From positions 62,001-126,000 of the forward strand of contig NZ_JBHUMM010000037.1 in NCBI RefSeq assembly GCF_042685085.1: a stretch of 64,000 nucleotides of DNA. Direction: 5' to 3'. How positions within the stretch are numbered: the first letter of the stretch is position 1; every line of letters starts with the position of its first letter. Made by a program: the position numbers and the translations under genes. The notes beneath the pieces were generated by a model that saw nothing but the letters and a program-made list of their open reading frames with translations, was not told the DNA's origin and searched no databases. Positions 9,373 to 18,186 of this stretch are shown here, piece by piece. Source of the stretch: Marinicrinis sediminis. Its GTDB lineage: Bacteria; Bacillota; Bacilli; Paenibacillales; KCTC-33676.

Positions 9373-9480
9373 ATGTCAGGAATCATACTTCTTGACGAAA
9401 CTAAAATATCAGGATTCGTACTTCTTGACGAAATAAATATGTCAGGATTCTTACTTCTTGATGAATTTAGAAAGTCGGGA
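9373..9480. repeat. 33-bp tandem repeat at the spoVD/murE junction
   Basis: Three consecutive 33-bp units begin at 9373, 9406 and 9439, each of the form A(T/A)(G/A)TCAGGA(A/T)TC-N-TACTTCTTGA(C/T)GAA plus six or seven variable bases. A degenerate partial unit (AAGTCGGGA) begins at 9472. The last full unit contains the spoVD stop codon (9467-9469). The unit length is a multiple of three and about three helical turns. Confidence 0.85.
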
Positions 9481-11467
9481 ACCGATCGTTTTGCGATGGA
9501 GTCGGCTCCTTCTCCTTTTCCTGCTTCTGTCCTTTTCCATCCAGCGGCGACTGGTCGGACATAAAAATACGAATCGTTGAGCCTTTCTCGTTTCGCGTAC
9601 CCGGTTTCGGCGCTTGACTCGTGACATATTTGCCTGAACCGGATTTAACAAGTGTAAAGTCCATATTCATCATTTCATAAATTTCACTCGCTGTCATCCC
9701 GATCAGATCAGGAACCTCAACAACAGGCGTTTCGCCGTATCCGTATTTGCGGGGAATTTGTTCGTTTCTCGGTTCAATGCCCATATATCGGAGCGAGTCC
9801 TCAAGCATATTTTTGACGATTGGAGCTGCAATCAACCCTCCGAATTGCAAACCTTTCGGATCGTCCACCGCTGTATAGATGATAATTTGCGGATCATCAG
9901 CCGGAGCAAATCCGACGAATGAGACAATGTGCTCATCCTTGGAATACCGTCCATTGATGACTTTCTGCGCCGTACCGGTCTTACCACCCACACGGTAGCC
10001 ATCAATAAAGGCATTTTTCCCGGTTCCCTGGGCCACGACACTCTCCAGCGTTTCCCTCACCTGTTTGGAGGTTTTCTCGGACACGACCTGGCGGACTAGC
10101 TCCGGTTCAATCTCTTCGACCGTCTCGCCGCTTTCGGGATGAATCCACGCTTTGGCAAGATGAGGCTTATAAAGTTTACCCCCATTTATGGACGCTGAAA
10201 CAGCGGCAATCTGCTGAATCGGTGTGACACTGACCCCCTGCCCGAATGACGTCGTGGCCAATTCGACCGGACCTACTCGATCCAGCTTGAACAGGATGCC
10301 ATTTTCCTCTCCGCCCAGATCAATGCCTGTCTTCTCACCGAACCCGAATTTCTGGATATAGTCAAACAATGTTTCCTTGCCAAGCCGCTGTCCCAACACA
10401 ACAAATCCAGGGTTGCAGGAGTTTTGCACGACCTCCTGAAAGGTCTCGCTGCCATGTCCGCCCTTTTTCCAGCATCTCAACTTGGCTCCGGCCACTTCAA
10501 TAAAGCCCGGATCATGAAAATGCTCGTCCTGCAGATTGACTTTGCCTTCTTCCAGCGCAGCCGCCAGGGTGATAATTTTGAAGGTCGAACCGGGCTCATA
10601 TGTCATCCAGATGGGCAGGTTGCGATTGTACACTTCAGACGGATATTCACTAAAGCGGGCCGGCTCATAATCAGGTCGAGAGGCCATGGCCAAGATCTCG
10701 CCCGTTTTCGGGTCCATGGCAATCGAGATGATCTGCTTGGCCTGATAGCGTACCATTGCCTGATCCAGTTCTCGCTCCATAATCGTCTGAATATGCTTGT
10801 CGAGGGTAAGTTGCAGATTCAAGCCGTCTCTAGGCGGAATGTATTCAGATGAAGTACCGGGAATCTCCCTGCCTTTGGCGTCCGCCAAAAAAGAAACCGA
10901 GCCTGCTGCTCCTTGCAAATGACTGTCATAGCTCAGCTCAATGCCGGTCAAGCCCTGATTGTCTATGCCGGTGAATCCAAGGACATGGGCCGCAAGGTTA
11001 TCGTAAGGATAGTAGCGCTGATTGTCTTCAGCCACCACAATTCCCGGAAGATTAAGGGCTCTGATTTCCTGCGCCTTTTCATTGGATATCTTCCTTCCCC
11101 CCGGCTGGATTCGAACGATCAGTTGTCTTTTCGTAATCTGCTCCTGGACTTTTGCGGGCTGCAGGTCCAAAACCTGTGCCAGCTGCTTCGCTGTTTGTTC
11201 CGGCTCCTTGACTTGCGCCGGGATCGCCAAGACGGACGGCGAGGTCGTATTATAGGCGAGCCGAACCCCGTTCCGGTCCAGGATTTCTCCCCGCTTGGCT
11301 GTAAACGGAATATTTCTACGCCAGGATTCTTCGGCTTTCTCCGAAAGTTCCGTTCCCTGCCATATCTGGACATAGCCTAGCCGCAAGATGAGAGAGCTGA
11401 ACAACAAGGTTACGCCCATCACCATCAGGAGCAAGCGTCTCCGTGTCGTTGAACTGGAAACTCGCAT
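9467..11467 (-). CDS. spoVD: Stage V sporulation protein D (class B penicillin-binding protein)
   Basis: This 666-residue transpeptidase has an N-terminal membrane anchor (residues 12-30), a PBP dimerisation domain, and a transpeptidase domain with active serine S294 in STFK, SCN at 350-352, and KTG at 496-498. A single PASTA domain sits near 580-640, followed by a charged tail. C332 and C351 are present, the positions known in B. subtilis SpoVD to form a disulfide reduced by StoA during spore cortex synthesis. One PASTA domain and placement before murE support SpoVD over the vegetative PBP2B. A terminator after pbpB implies its own promoter, which I could not place. Confidence 0.94.
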   Translation of the reverse strand: MRVSSSTTRRRLLLMVMGVTLLFSSLILRLGYVQIWQGTELSEKAEESWRRNIPFTAKRGEILDRNGVRLAYNTTSPSVLAIPAQVKEPEQTAKQLAQVLDLQPAKVQEQITKRQLIVRIQPGGRKISNEKAQEIRALNLPGIVVAEDNQRYYPYDNLAAHVLGFTGIDNQGLTGIELSYDSHLQGAAGSVSFLADAKGREIPGTSSEYIPPRDGLNLQLTLDKHIQTIMERELDQAMVRYQAKQIISIAMDPKTGEILAMASRPDYEPARFSEYPSEVYNRNLPIWMTYEPGSTFKIITLAAALEEGKVNLQDEHFHDPGFIEVAGAKLRCWKKGGHGSETFQEVVQNSCNPGFVVLGQRLGKETLFDYIQKFGFGEKTGIDLGGEENGILFKLDRVGPVELATTSFGQGVSVTPIQQIAAVSASINGGKLYKPHLAKAWIHPESGETVEEIEPELVRQVVSEKTSKQVRETLESVVAQGTGKNAFIDGYRVGGKTGTAQKVINGRYSKDEHIVSFVGFAPADDPQIIIYTAVDDPKGLQFGGLIAAPIVKNMLEDSLRYMGIEPRNEQIPRKYGYGETPVVEVPDLIGMTASEIYEMMNMDFTLVKSGSGKYVTSQAPKPGTRNEKGSTIRIFMSDQSPLDGKGQKQEKEKEPTPSQNDRFPTF

Positions 11468-11557
11468 ACCCGTATTCCTCCTCTATCGATACTGTTCATA
11501 GAACAGCGTATTCGTAGAAGAGGATGGATAGAACAAGCCATAACGGCAATGAGAACG

Positions 11558-11606
11558 AAAAAGTTGAAGGTCCAAAACCGCTCATTCCGGTTCTGAATCC
11601 TTCAAC
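11558..11606 (-). terminator. Rho-independent terminator after pbpB
   Basis: Ten bases after the pbpB stop, GTTGAAGG pairs with CCTTCAAC, with further pairing inside (AACCG/CGGTT), followed on the minus strand by a T-run. It separates mraZ-rsmH-ftsL-pbpB from spoVD and the mur genes. Confidence 0.85.
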
Positions 11607-11615
11607 TGCATGTCC

Positions 11616-13862
11616 CTATTCAGGTGCCAAAGTCTGCTCCGCAGCATTGTCCGTTTCCGCATCATCCCCGCTGGAATCCGCAGCGGCCTCAGCAGATGCA
11701 TCCCTGTCTCTCATCGTACGCAGCTGCACATGCAGCTTGCGATCCGGGCCGGCACCAGAAGTTTGCTGCTTCGCGACATACCCCTGTCCTTCAAAGGTGA
11801 GTTCCACGTTCAGCATATTGGATATGGTGACGGCATCACGCAGTGATTTTCCGGTCAGATCCGGAATTTCGATCTGCGCCGGATCTTCCGTTAACCCATA
11901 CATTCGTTGTCCTGGCACCATTTCTGTCCCTTCCAGAGGAAATTGAGCCAGAACGGTGCGGCCATCCCCTATCCATTCCACTTCGATCTGCGCCTGTGAC
12001 AGCTCATTATCAGCGACAGCGGTTTGCATGCCGATGAGGTTCGGTGCGGGACTTACGCTTTGGTTCTGACTGTCATCTGCGTCCTCGCCTCCCTGTTCCG
12101 CTACTCCGAGATAACGCAGTGATTTGGCCATGATGTCCTTAAAAGCGGTAGAAACGACCTGGCTGCCGTTACGGTAGTCCCCGCCCAGATCCGGTTCATC
12201 CGCAATCACGATGAGCGCAATTTCCGGATCTTCCACCGGAGCGAATCCGATGAACGAGACCACGTATTCACCATCGGCATATTTGCCGTTAATGACCTTT
12301 TGTGCCGTACCGGTTTTTCCGGCCATGCGGTATCCATCCAGATACGCAAGTCTTCCAGTTCCTTCCTCTTGATCGGCAATAACCTGTTCCAGGTAGAGGC
12401 TGGTTTCCTTCGCTGCTTGCTCGGAGACGACTCTCCGTACCGTTTGCGGTTCTATCTTCTCCACGGTCTTGCCAGTTGCCGGATCGATGACTTCCTTAAC
12501 CAGATAAGGCTTCTTCAGTTCACCGCCGTTGGCAATAGCCGAGATCGCGGCAATTTGCTGAATCGGCGTCACCTGAACGAGACCCTGACCAAAGGTAGCG
12601 GTGGCCACCTCGGTTGCAATCCAGTTGCGGAATCCGATATTTCCCTTGGATTCGCCATGCAGATCGATGCCCGTCCCTGTACCGAAGCCAAAAGCATCGA
12701 TATAGTGACGCAATTTCTCTGCGCCGAGCTGTTCATAACCGAGCTTGACGAAGGCAACGTTACTCGATTTCTTCAAGCCGGACAGATACGAAATTTCGCC
12801 CCAGCCTCTTCCGTAGTTGTGGTCCTTGATCAGCGACCCCGCTACGTTTATCGTACCAGACTGATACGTATCATGCGGGTTGAACAGATTTTCCTCTACG
12901 GCTGCGGCCAACGTCACAATTTTGAAGGTTGAACCGGGCTCATACAGCGAGTAAATGGAGCGGTTGAGCAAGTCTTCATACCCGTCAATCGCCCAGTACC
13001 GATTCGGATCAAAAGTCGGGAAATTGGCCATGGCCAAAATTTCCATCGTGTCCGGATCTGCTGCGATCGCCATGACACTTTCAGGCTGATAGGTCTCGTA
13101 GACGTTTTCCAGCGCCTGTTCCATGAAGAGCTGAATCTTCTCATCAATCGTCAACTTGATAGACTGACCGTTCTGCGGGGGAATCAATTCCACCTCGCCA
13201 TTCGGCAATTCATAGCCGAGTCGATCCCGCTCATAGTTGATCTGACCTGGAATGCCCTTCAATATTTCGTCATAGTAGAGCTCGACTCCCGCCTGCGCCT
13301 CCCCTTCCAGATTCGTATAGCCGAGCAAGTGAGAAGCCAGTTGATTGACAGGATAATAGCGTTTTTTCTCTTCCAGCAAATAGATGCCGGTCAGTTTTTT
13401 GTCCTCGGCTTGCGACTGGATGGCCCTTGCCTTGTCCGGATCGATCTTCCACCCTTCCTTGCGAATCTCGCGGTGGACATAGAAATCCCCTTTTTTATTC
13501 TTGGCCGTCACGATTTGCTCCAGCTTGTTTCGGCTGTCAGCATCATTCATCTCCAAAATTGGCGCGAGCAGTTCAATGACCTCATCGGCCGTGCCGTTCG
13601 CGTGAATCAGCTTCGGATTGACGGCCACCGTATAGGCCGCTGCATCCTGGGCCAGTACCTGTCCATTGCGATCATAGACCGTACCTCGCTTGGGGAGCAG
13701 CATTCGGCTCGACTCCCACACTTCCTTCGCCTCCGACATCAGGGCAGAAGCAGATACCACCTGTATCCAGTAAACGCGTCCGATCACCGTAGCGAACAAT
13801 ACCGAGATCAGCAAACCTGCCAGCAGGGAGCGAATTTTGATTTTTCGATTCATGCGATTCAA
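11616..13862 (-). CDS. pbpB: Penicillin-binding protein 2B (division transpeptidase)
   Basis: This 748-residue class B PBP has a basic N-terminus and membrane anchor (residues 10-30), a dimerisation domain, and a transpeptidase domain with STFK, SSN and KTGTAQK. Two PASTA domains follow (starting near PAPNLIGMQ and IEIPDLTGK), then an acidic, alanine-rich tail. Two PASTA domains directly downstream of ftsL fit PBP2B/FtsI, the essential septal transpeptidase. The start could be TTG at 13862 or ATG at 13853; the purine-rich AGAGGGGAAGAG site fits neither perfectly. In B. subtilis this gene is co-transcribed with ftsL. Confidence 0.94.
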   Translation of the reverse strand: MNRMNRKIKIRSLLAGLLISVLFATVIGRVYWIQVVSASALMSEAKEVWESSRMLLPKRGTVYDRNGQVLAQDAAAYTVAVNPKLIHANGTADEVIELLAPILEMNDADSRNKLEQIVTAKNKKGDFYVHREIRKEGWKIDPDKARAIQSQAEDKKLTGIYLLEEKKRYYPVNQLASHLLGYTNLEGEAQAGVELYYDEILKGIPGQINYERDRLGYELPNGEVELIPPQNGQSIKLTIDEKIQLFMEQALENVYETYQPESVMAIAADPDTMEILAMANFPTFDPNRYWAIDGYEDLLNRSIYSLYEPGSTFKIVTLAAAVEENLFNPHDTYQSGTINVAGSLIKDHNYGRGWGEISYLSGLKKSSNVAFVKLGYEQLGAEKLRHYIDAFGFGTGTGIDLHGESKGNIGFRNWIATEVATATFGQGLVQVTPIQQIAAISAIANGGELKKPYLVKEVIDPATGKTVEKIEPQTVRRVVSEQAAKETSLYLEQVIADQEEGTGRLAYLDGYRMAGKTGTAQKVINGKYADGEYVVSFIGFAPVEDPEIALIVIADEPDLGGDYRNGSQVVSTAFKDIMAKSLRYLGVAEQGGEDADDSQNQSVSPAPNLIGMQTAVADNELSQAQIEVEWIGDGRTVLAQFPLEGTEMVPGQRMYGLTEDPAQIEIPDLTGKSLRDAVTISNMLNVELTFEGQGYVAKQQTSGAGPDRKLHVQLRTMRDRDASAEAAADSSGDDAETDNAAEQTLAPE

Positions 13863-13932
13863 CTCTCTTCCCCTCTTGCTTCGTGGACATGAACATTCGG
13901 CTTATCTCACCTATCCCGATTTCAGACCACGA

Positions 13933-14310
13933 TTATTCCGGCTTCACCTGCTTGACCGTTTCCTCATTCACATAGATAAATCCCATTTGTTCACCAAGGG
14001 AGACCAGACGTTTCGGTTCTTTCAGGGCTCTGGCCTGAAGCTGAAGGGTGTCGTTATTGGATTCAATCACCCGAATTTGCTTTTCCATCTCTTGTATTCT
14101 CGTATTGACATCATAGATTTGCGCATACTTAAAGATAATTGAGCCTGCTACGGCCACGCAGATCATCACCGTAAACAAATAGAGCAATTTTTCCGCCATC
14201 GGAATCGTGTAGATACGCTTTACGACTTTCTTGGTCTCTCTTATCCGCGTTGTCTGCTGCTTCTTCCTCTGAGGTTCCAGGGCCAGATTGCCATCATAAT
14301 AAGGGGACAT
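13933..14310 (-). CDS. ftsL: Cell division protein FtsL
   Basis: This 125-residue protein has a basic cytoplasmic N-terminus, one transmembrane segment at about residues 42-62 (LLYLFTVMICVAVAGSIIF) and an extracytoplasmic leucine-zipper-like coiled coil ending in PKRLVSLGEQMGF. This is the FtsL plan: a bitopic divisome scaffold pairing with DivIC and DivIB. It sits between rsmH and pbpB as expected. AGGAG lies eight bases before the ATG. Confidence 0.9.
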   Translation of the reverse strand: MSPYYDGNLALEPQRKKQQTTRIRETKKVVKRIYTIPMAEKLLYLFTVMICVAVAGSIIFKYAQIYDVNTRIQEMEKQIRVIESNNDTLQLQARALKEPKRLVSLGEQMGFIYVNEETVKQVKPE

Positions 14311-14332
14311 CCATCATTCTCCTCTCTCTGAA

Positions 14333-15289
14333 TCAGATGTTCTTCTCTGCCACTCGGAGCTTGGCGGATCTGGCTCTGGGATTGTCGGCCAGTTCATCGT
14401 CGCTCGGCAATATCGGCTTTCGTTTAATCGGTTTCAAGATTTCTACTTTTTTGCACACACACATCGGAAAATCAGGCGGACAGGTACACCCCTGATTGTA
14501 TTTGGCGAAAATTTGCTTGCACATGCGATCTTCCAGAGAATGAAAGGTGATGACACTGATGCGTCCGCCAGGGGCCAGGCAGTCTATGGCAGCCTCCAGC
14601 GCTTCGGCAAAGGCGCCCAGTTCATCATTGACCTCGATGCGAATGGCCTGAAACGTCCGTTTGGCTGGATGAGGCCCCGTCCTTCTGGCAGCGGCGGGAA
14701 TGCTGTTCTTGATCAATTCGACCAGTTCACCCGTCGTTTCAATGGGCTTGTCTTCCCTCGCTTTTACGATGTTTTTAGCGATTTTCCTGGAAAATTTCTC
14801 TTCCCCGTATTTGTATATGAGATCGGCCAGTTTGCGTTCATCGTATTCATTGACAACGCGATAGGCGGTCAAGGGAGCATGCTGATCCATCCGCATATCC
14901 AGCGGCGCATCATGATTGTAGCTGAATCCGCGATCTGCTTCATCCAGCTGCGGAGATGACACCCCGAGATCAAACAAGATGCCCTGGACAGCAGGCACGC
15001 CGTCTTGCTTCGGCACCTGCTCCATTTCCTCCAAAACTTGACGTAAATACCGAAAATTCGACTTCACGAGCCGAATCCGATCCTGATAAGGAGCCAGACG
15101 CTGAGATGCATGAGTCAAAGCCGTGTCGTCCTGATCCAAACCGATCAACAGTCCATTCTTATTCAATTGGGATGCAATGGACTCGCTGTGTCCTGCCCCG
15201 CCAAGGGTGCAATCGACATAGATGCCTTCTGGTCGTATGTTCAGTCCAGTCACTGCTTCTTCCTTCAATACCGTGATGTGATGAAACAA
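14333..15289 (-). CDS. rsmH: 16S rRNA (cytosine1402-N4)-methyltransferase
   Basis: This 318-residue SAM-dependent enzyme (formerly MraW) methylates N4 of C1402 in the decoding centre of 16S rRNA. The SAM motif is YVDCTLGGAGHSESI, with FDLGVSSPQLDEADRGFSY and TFHSLEDRMCK further on, all characteristic of RsmH. The start is TTG, with TAGGAGG seven bases upstream; that TAG is also the mraZ stop codon, so the two genes are tightly coupled. Confidence 0.96.
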   Translation of the reverse strand: MFHHITVLKEEAVTGLNIRPEGIYVDCTLGGAGHSESIASQLNKNGLLIGLDQDDTALTHASQRLAPYQDRIRLVKSNFRYLRQVLEEMEQVPKQDGVPAVQGILFDLGVSSPQLDEADRGFSYNHDAPLDMRMDQHAPLTAYRVVNEYDERKLADLIYKYGEEKFSRKIAKNIVKAREDKPIETTGELVELIKNSIPAAARRTGPHPAKRTFQAIRIEVNDELGAFAEALEAAIDCLAPGGRISVITFHSLEDRMCKQIFAKYNQGCTCPPDFPMCVCKKVEILKPIKRKPILPSDDELADNPRARSAKLRVAEKNI

Positions 15290-15300
15290 GTGTCTTCCTC

Positions 15301-15738
15301 CTAAAAATTAAAATCCAAATCTACAAGCTTTTCGGCAATCTCATTAAAGGACTCTTCGGAAGCGTGGGCATAGTTCTCCCATTCTTCCTTGCTCCAGATC
15401 TCAACCCGATTGGAGACCCCAATGACGACCGCCTGATTGCTCAATTTTCCATGTTCTCTCAAATTGGCAGGTATATTTACTCTTCCCTGTTTATCCAGCT
15501 CACATTCCGTAGCGCCGGAAAAGAAAAACCGGGTAAAGGCCCTTGCATCTGCCTTCATCAGTGGAAGTGCCTTGAGCTTCTGCTCGAGTACCTTCCATTC
15601 TTCCTGGGGATAGACAAACAGACAGTGGTCCAGGCCGCGGGTGATGACAAAAGTAGAACCCAATGTATCACGAAATTTGGCAGGCACAATCATGCGCCCT
15701 TTCTCATCCACGCTGTGATGATATTCACCCATGAACAT
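15301..15738 (-). CDS. mraZ: Transcriptional regulator MraZ
   Basis: This 145-residue protein has two SpoVT/AbrB-like halves, each with the MraZ signature (DEKGRMIVPAKFRD and DKQGRVNIPANLRE). MraZ is a DNA-binding repressor of its own dcw operon. The ATG at 15738 (MFMGEYHHS) is preceded by a GGGGGG ribosome site; the frame stays open 18 codons upstream, but those codons would run through the operator repeats. Four TGGGG-like boxes with ten-base periodicity lie just upstream, consistent with autoregulation. Confidence 0.95.
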   Translation of the reverse strand: MFMGEYHHSVDEKGRMIVPAKFRDTLGSTFVITRGLDHCLFVYPQEEWKVLEQKLKALPLMKADARAFTRFFFSGATECELDKQGRVNIPANLREHGKLSNQAVVIGVSNRVEIWSKEEWENYAHASEESFNEIAEKLVDLDFNF

Positions 15739-15756
15739 TCGGTTCCCCCCCTTTCC

Positions 15757-15791
15757 ATCCCCAACACACCACTTTACCCCACTTTGCCCCA
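15757..15791 (-). promoter_or_regulatory. MraZ-binding repeats
   Basis: On the minus strand TGGGG-caaag-TGGGG-taaag-TGGTG-tgttg-GGGAT occurs between the -10 element and the mraZ ribosome site. Known MraZ operators are TGGGN repeats with five-base spacers; this matches in motif, spacing and position. Confidence 0.75.
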
Positions 15792-15796
15792 CTCAA

Positions 15797-15826
15797 ATCG
15801 TAAAGATTCGCCACAAACAACAAAAA
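15797..15826 (-). promoter_or_regulatory. Probable mraZ promoter
   Basis: A TACGAT -10 element (15797-15802) lies directly upstream of the MraZ boxes. The best -35 candidates (TTTTGT at 17 bases or TTTTTG at 18) are weak and overlap the terminator hairpin of the preceding operon. Confidence 0.45.
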
Positions 15827-15852
15827 TCCTGCTCAGCAGCAGGATTTTTGTT
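15819..15852. terminator. Terminator between malG and mraZ
   Basis: ACAAAAATCCTGC pairs with GCAGGATTTTTGT around a short CTCAGCA-type loop. On the minus strand the stem is followed by T-rich sequence. It would end the maltodextrin transporter transcript before the dcw operon. Confidence 0.85.
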
Positions 15853-15877
15853 CAAGTCTCTTTCTCTTGTTTTTTAT

Positions 15878-16759
15878 TCAGCCTTTGTTCGCTCCGGCCT
15901 TTAGTCCCTCTATGATATACTTCTGCAACATCATGAATAACAGGGTGATCGGAATGGCGACAAGCACCGCCCCGGCTGCAAAAGTCGTGAATTCATTATT
16001 CTCCCGACCGCTTACCATTTCGAACAATCCGATGGCCAGCGTCTTATTCTCATCGGAACGAAGAACTAGACGGGCGAAAATAAAATCCATCCAAGGTCCT
16101 ATGAAGTTAGAGACGGCAATAAAGGTCAACATGGGAACGGAGAGCGGGAGCATGACCTTGATGAAGATGGTCGTGCTTGAAGCGCCATCAATTTTGGCTG
16201 CTTCCTCCAGGCTGCGAGGCAAGCCGTCGAAGTACCCTTTCACGATCCAGGCACCGAACGGAATGGAACCGCCTGCATACACCAGAATCAGTCCCCAGTG
16301 GTTATCCAGCAGATTCATTTGCAGCAGCAAGATATAGATCGCAATCATGCCCATGAAGGACGGAAACATCTGCAGGACGAGCATAGCCATCAGGCCCTGC
16401 CTCCGCCCGGGAAATCGAAAGCGGGAGAAGGCATAGGCAGACGTCACGACGAGGACGGTGGACAGGATCATGTTCATGACCGCGATGAACAGCGTGTTTT
16501 TATACCAGAGCAGGTAGTCTTTCTCCGTAAATAAATAGGTGTAATGTGACAGGGTAAGCCGCTCTGGCAAATAGCTAGTGGCACTGATCGAATCCCCGGG
16601 ATTCATGGACCCCAGGACAATCCACAAGATGGGATACAGGACAACAACGGCCGTGATGCCCAGCACGATATAAATGACTGTTAATAATACATGCTGTTTC
16701 ACTGAGTAGGCCAGGGTCGTTTTGGGGCGTTGGCGATATCCGTTATTTGTATTCGTCAT
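15878..16759 (-). CDS. Maltodextrin-type ABC transporter permease (MalG family)
   Basis: This 293-residue inner-membrane permease has six predicted membrane segments and the EAA loop that contacts the ATPase (EEAAKIDGASSTTIFIKVMLP). Length and the short N-terminus fit MalG/GanQ-type subunits. Its ATG overlaps the stop of the MalF-like gene by four bases (ATGA). With the neighbouring MalF-like and MalE-like proteins it forms an importer probably for maltodextrins or related oligosaccharides. No ATPase gene is nearby, so a shared MsmX-type ATPase encoded elsewhere is likely. Confidence 0.85.
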   Translation of the reverse strand: MTNTNNGYRQRPKTTLAYSVKQHVLLTVIYIVLGITAVVVLYPILWIVLGSMNPGDSISATSYLPERLTLSHYTYLFTEKDYLLWYKNTLFIAVMNMILSTVLVVTSAYAFSRFRFPGRRQGLMAMLVLQMFPSFMGMIAIYILLLQMNLLDNHWGLILVYAGGSIPFGAWIVKGYFDGLPRSLEEAAKIDGASSTTIFIKVMLPLSVPMLTFIAVSNFIGPWMDFIFARLVLRSDENKTLAIGLFEMVSGRENNEFTTFAAGAVLVAIPITLLFMMLQKYIIEGLKAGANKG

Positions 16760-18093
16760 TGAATCATATCCTCTTCTTTAAAGGCTCGGGTTCGGCGGAA
16801 ATTGTAGATGGAAAAAGAGGCGATGAAGACAAAGATGATAATCGATACCACCGAAGCCATATTGAACTGATTCTGCTCCAGGGTGAGCTTGTAGATCCAG
16901 GAGATCAGAATATCCGTGGAACCCGCATAGCTATAGGCCATGTTGACAGGTCCCCCCTCTGTAAACAGGTAAATAATATTGAAGTTGTTGAAGTTCCCTG
17001 CAAAGCTCATGATCAGCAGCGGGGCCGTGGCAAACATGACCAGCGGCAGGGTAATGCCGGTGAACTTCTGCCAGGCACTTGCCCCATCCACCTCGGCTGC
17101 TTCATACAGGTCCTTGTCAATATTGGTCAGCACGCCAGACATGAGGGCCAACCAGAAGGGAAAGCCGATCCACGTATTGACGGCGATGAGGGCGAATTTC
17201 GCCCAGAACGGGTCGGACAACCAGGGGATCGGGTCCAGGCCGATTGCGGTCAAATATTCATTAAGCGGACCGAACTGGCCATTGAAAAAATTTCGAAAGA
17301 TCAGGATGGAAACAAAGGCGGGAATCGCCCAAGGCAAAATAAAGATCGTGCGCCACATTCGCTTCAGCCGCACCGGCTTGTGGTTGATGACAACGGCATA
17401 AAACAGGCCGGTAAAATAGGTTGTAACCGTCGAGATCAGCGCCCAGATGACCGTCCACATCACGACACCCTTGAACGTATGACTCCAGGTTTTCAGTTGA
17501 AACAGCTTCTGAAAGCTCTCGAATCCGACCCAGTCCACCAGATGCTTTGGCGGCAGATGATGTGGACCGGAGTAATTGGTGAAGGCGATCAGAATCCCGA
17601 ACAACAAGGGCAGAATCGTCAGGAACAGCGTGAAAAACAAGGCCGGCATAAGCAGCAGGTACGCATAGCCTTTATCCCAGATGTGAAGCAGGGATTGCTT
17701 GAAGGTCCGCACGGACAAGCCCTGCACCCTTCTCTTTCCGGCCTGGTCAGCATCCCGGATGTTCAGCAGATAGATGCCGATCACGATGAGCAGCACCAGT
17801 AGATAGATAATCCCTTCGATCATGAGGAAGATCGAATGGTCTCCCTGTTCGACGATCCGTCCACGCTGACGAATCTGCTCCTGCGTACCAAGCGTGATAA
17901 AGTCCATCATCCCCTGCCACAATCGCTGGCTCCAGAAAATGAGCAGGTACAGCTCAAACAGGGTGAACAGCAGTCCCTTGATGTATTGCCGATGGTAGAG
18001 CTGACCCAGACCCATAAACAAGGCAGACAGCACGGTTCCTGTCACTCTGTGGGACCGAAATGAACGGGGAGTGGCATTTCGATTAGACGTCAA
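16756..18093 (-). CDS. Maltodextrin-type ABC transporter permease (MalF family)
   Basis: This 445-residue permease has two N-terminal membrane segments (including GLGQLYHRQYIKGLLFTLF), a loop domain, and a six-segment permease core with the EAA motif YEAAEVDGASAWQKFTGITLP. An extra N-terminal region before the core is usual for MalF-type subunits. The start is TTG, chosen because AAGGAGGG lies about nine bases upstream. The malE-malF spacer contains an 18-bp tandem repeat. It partners with the MalG-like subunit that overlaps its stop. Confidence 0.85.
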   Translation of the reverse strand: MTSNRNATPRSFRSHRVTGTVLSALFMGLGQLYHRQYIKGLLFTLFELYLLIFWSQRLWQGMMDFITLGTQEQIRQRGRIVEQGDHSIFLMIEGIIYLLVLLIVIGIYLLNIRDADQAGKRRVQGLSVRTFKQSLLHIWDKGYAYLLLMPALFFTLFLTILPLLFGILIAFTNYSGPHHLPPKHLVDWVGFESFQKLFQLKTWSHTFKGVVMWTVIWALISTVTTYFTGLFYAVVINHKPVRLKRMWRTIFILPWAIPAFVSILIFRNFFNGQFGPLNEYLTAIGLDPIPWLSDPFWAKFALIAVNTWIGFPFWLALMSGVLTNIDKDLYEAAEVDGASAWQKFTGITLPLVMFATAPLLIMSFAGNFNNFNIIYLFTEGGPVNMAYSYAGSTDILISWIYKLTLEQNQFNMASVVSIIIFVFIASFSIYNFRRTRAFKEEDMIQ

Positions 18094-18110
18094 TGCCTGC
18101 TCCCTCCTTT

Positions 18111-18168
18111 CGATTGATTTGGATGGTTCGATTGATTTGGATGGTTCGATTGATTGGTTTGATTGATC
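18111..18168. repeat. 18-bp tandem repeat between malE and malF
   Basis: CGATTGATTTGGATGGTT occurs twice exactly (18111-18128 and 18129-18146), followed by a degenerate third copy (CGATTGATTGGTTTGATTGATC). It lies immediately upstream of the malF ribosome site on the minus strand. Confidence 0.9.
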
Positions 18169-18186
18169 ACTGACGCAACGCAGCCC

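Noticed and set aside
9373..9564. Plus-strand frame encoding repeated MSG-x-x-LLDE
   Set aside because: The regular peptide follows from the 33-bp tandem repeat; there is no ribosome site and it runs antisense into spoVD.
12300..12932. Plus-strand open frame of 210 codons antisense to pbpB
   Set aside because: Mirrors the coding pattern of a well-supported penicillin-binding protein; no start signal.
16747..17802. Long plus-strand open frame (351 codons) antisense to malF
   Set aside because: It lies wholly opposite a clear permease gene; its sequence is rich in Gln, His, Asp and Arg, as expected from antisense of hydrophobic codons, and it has no ribosome site.
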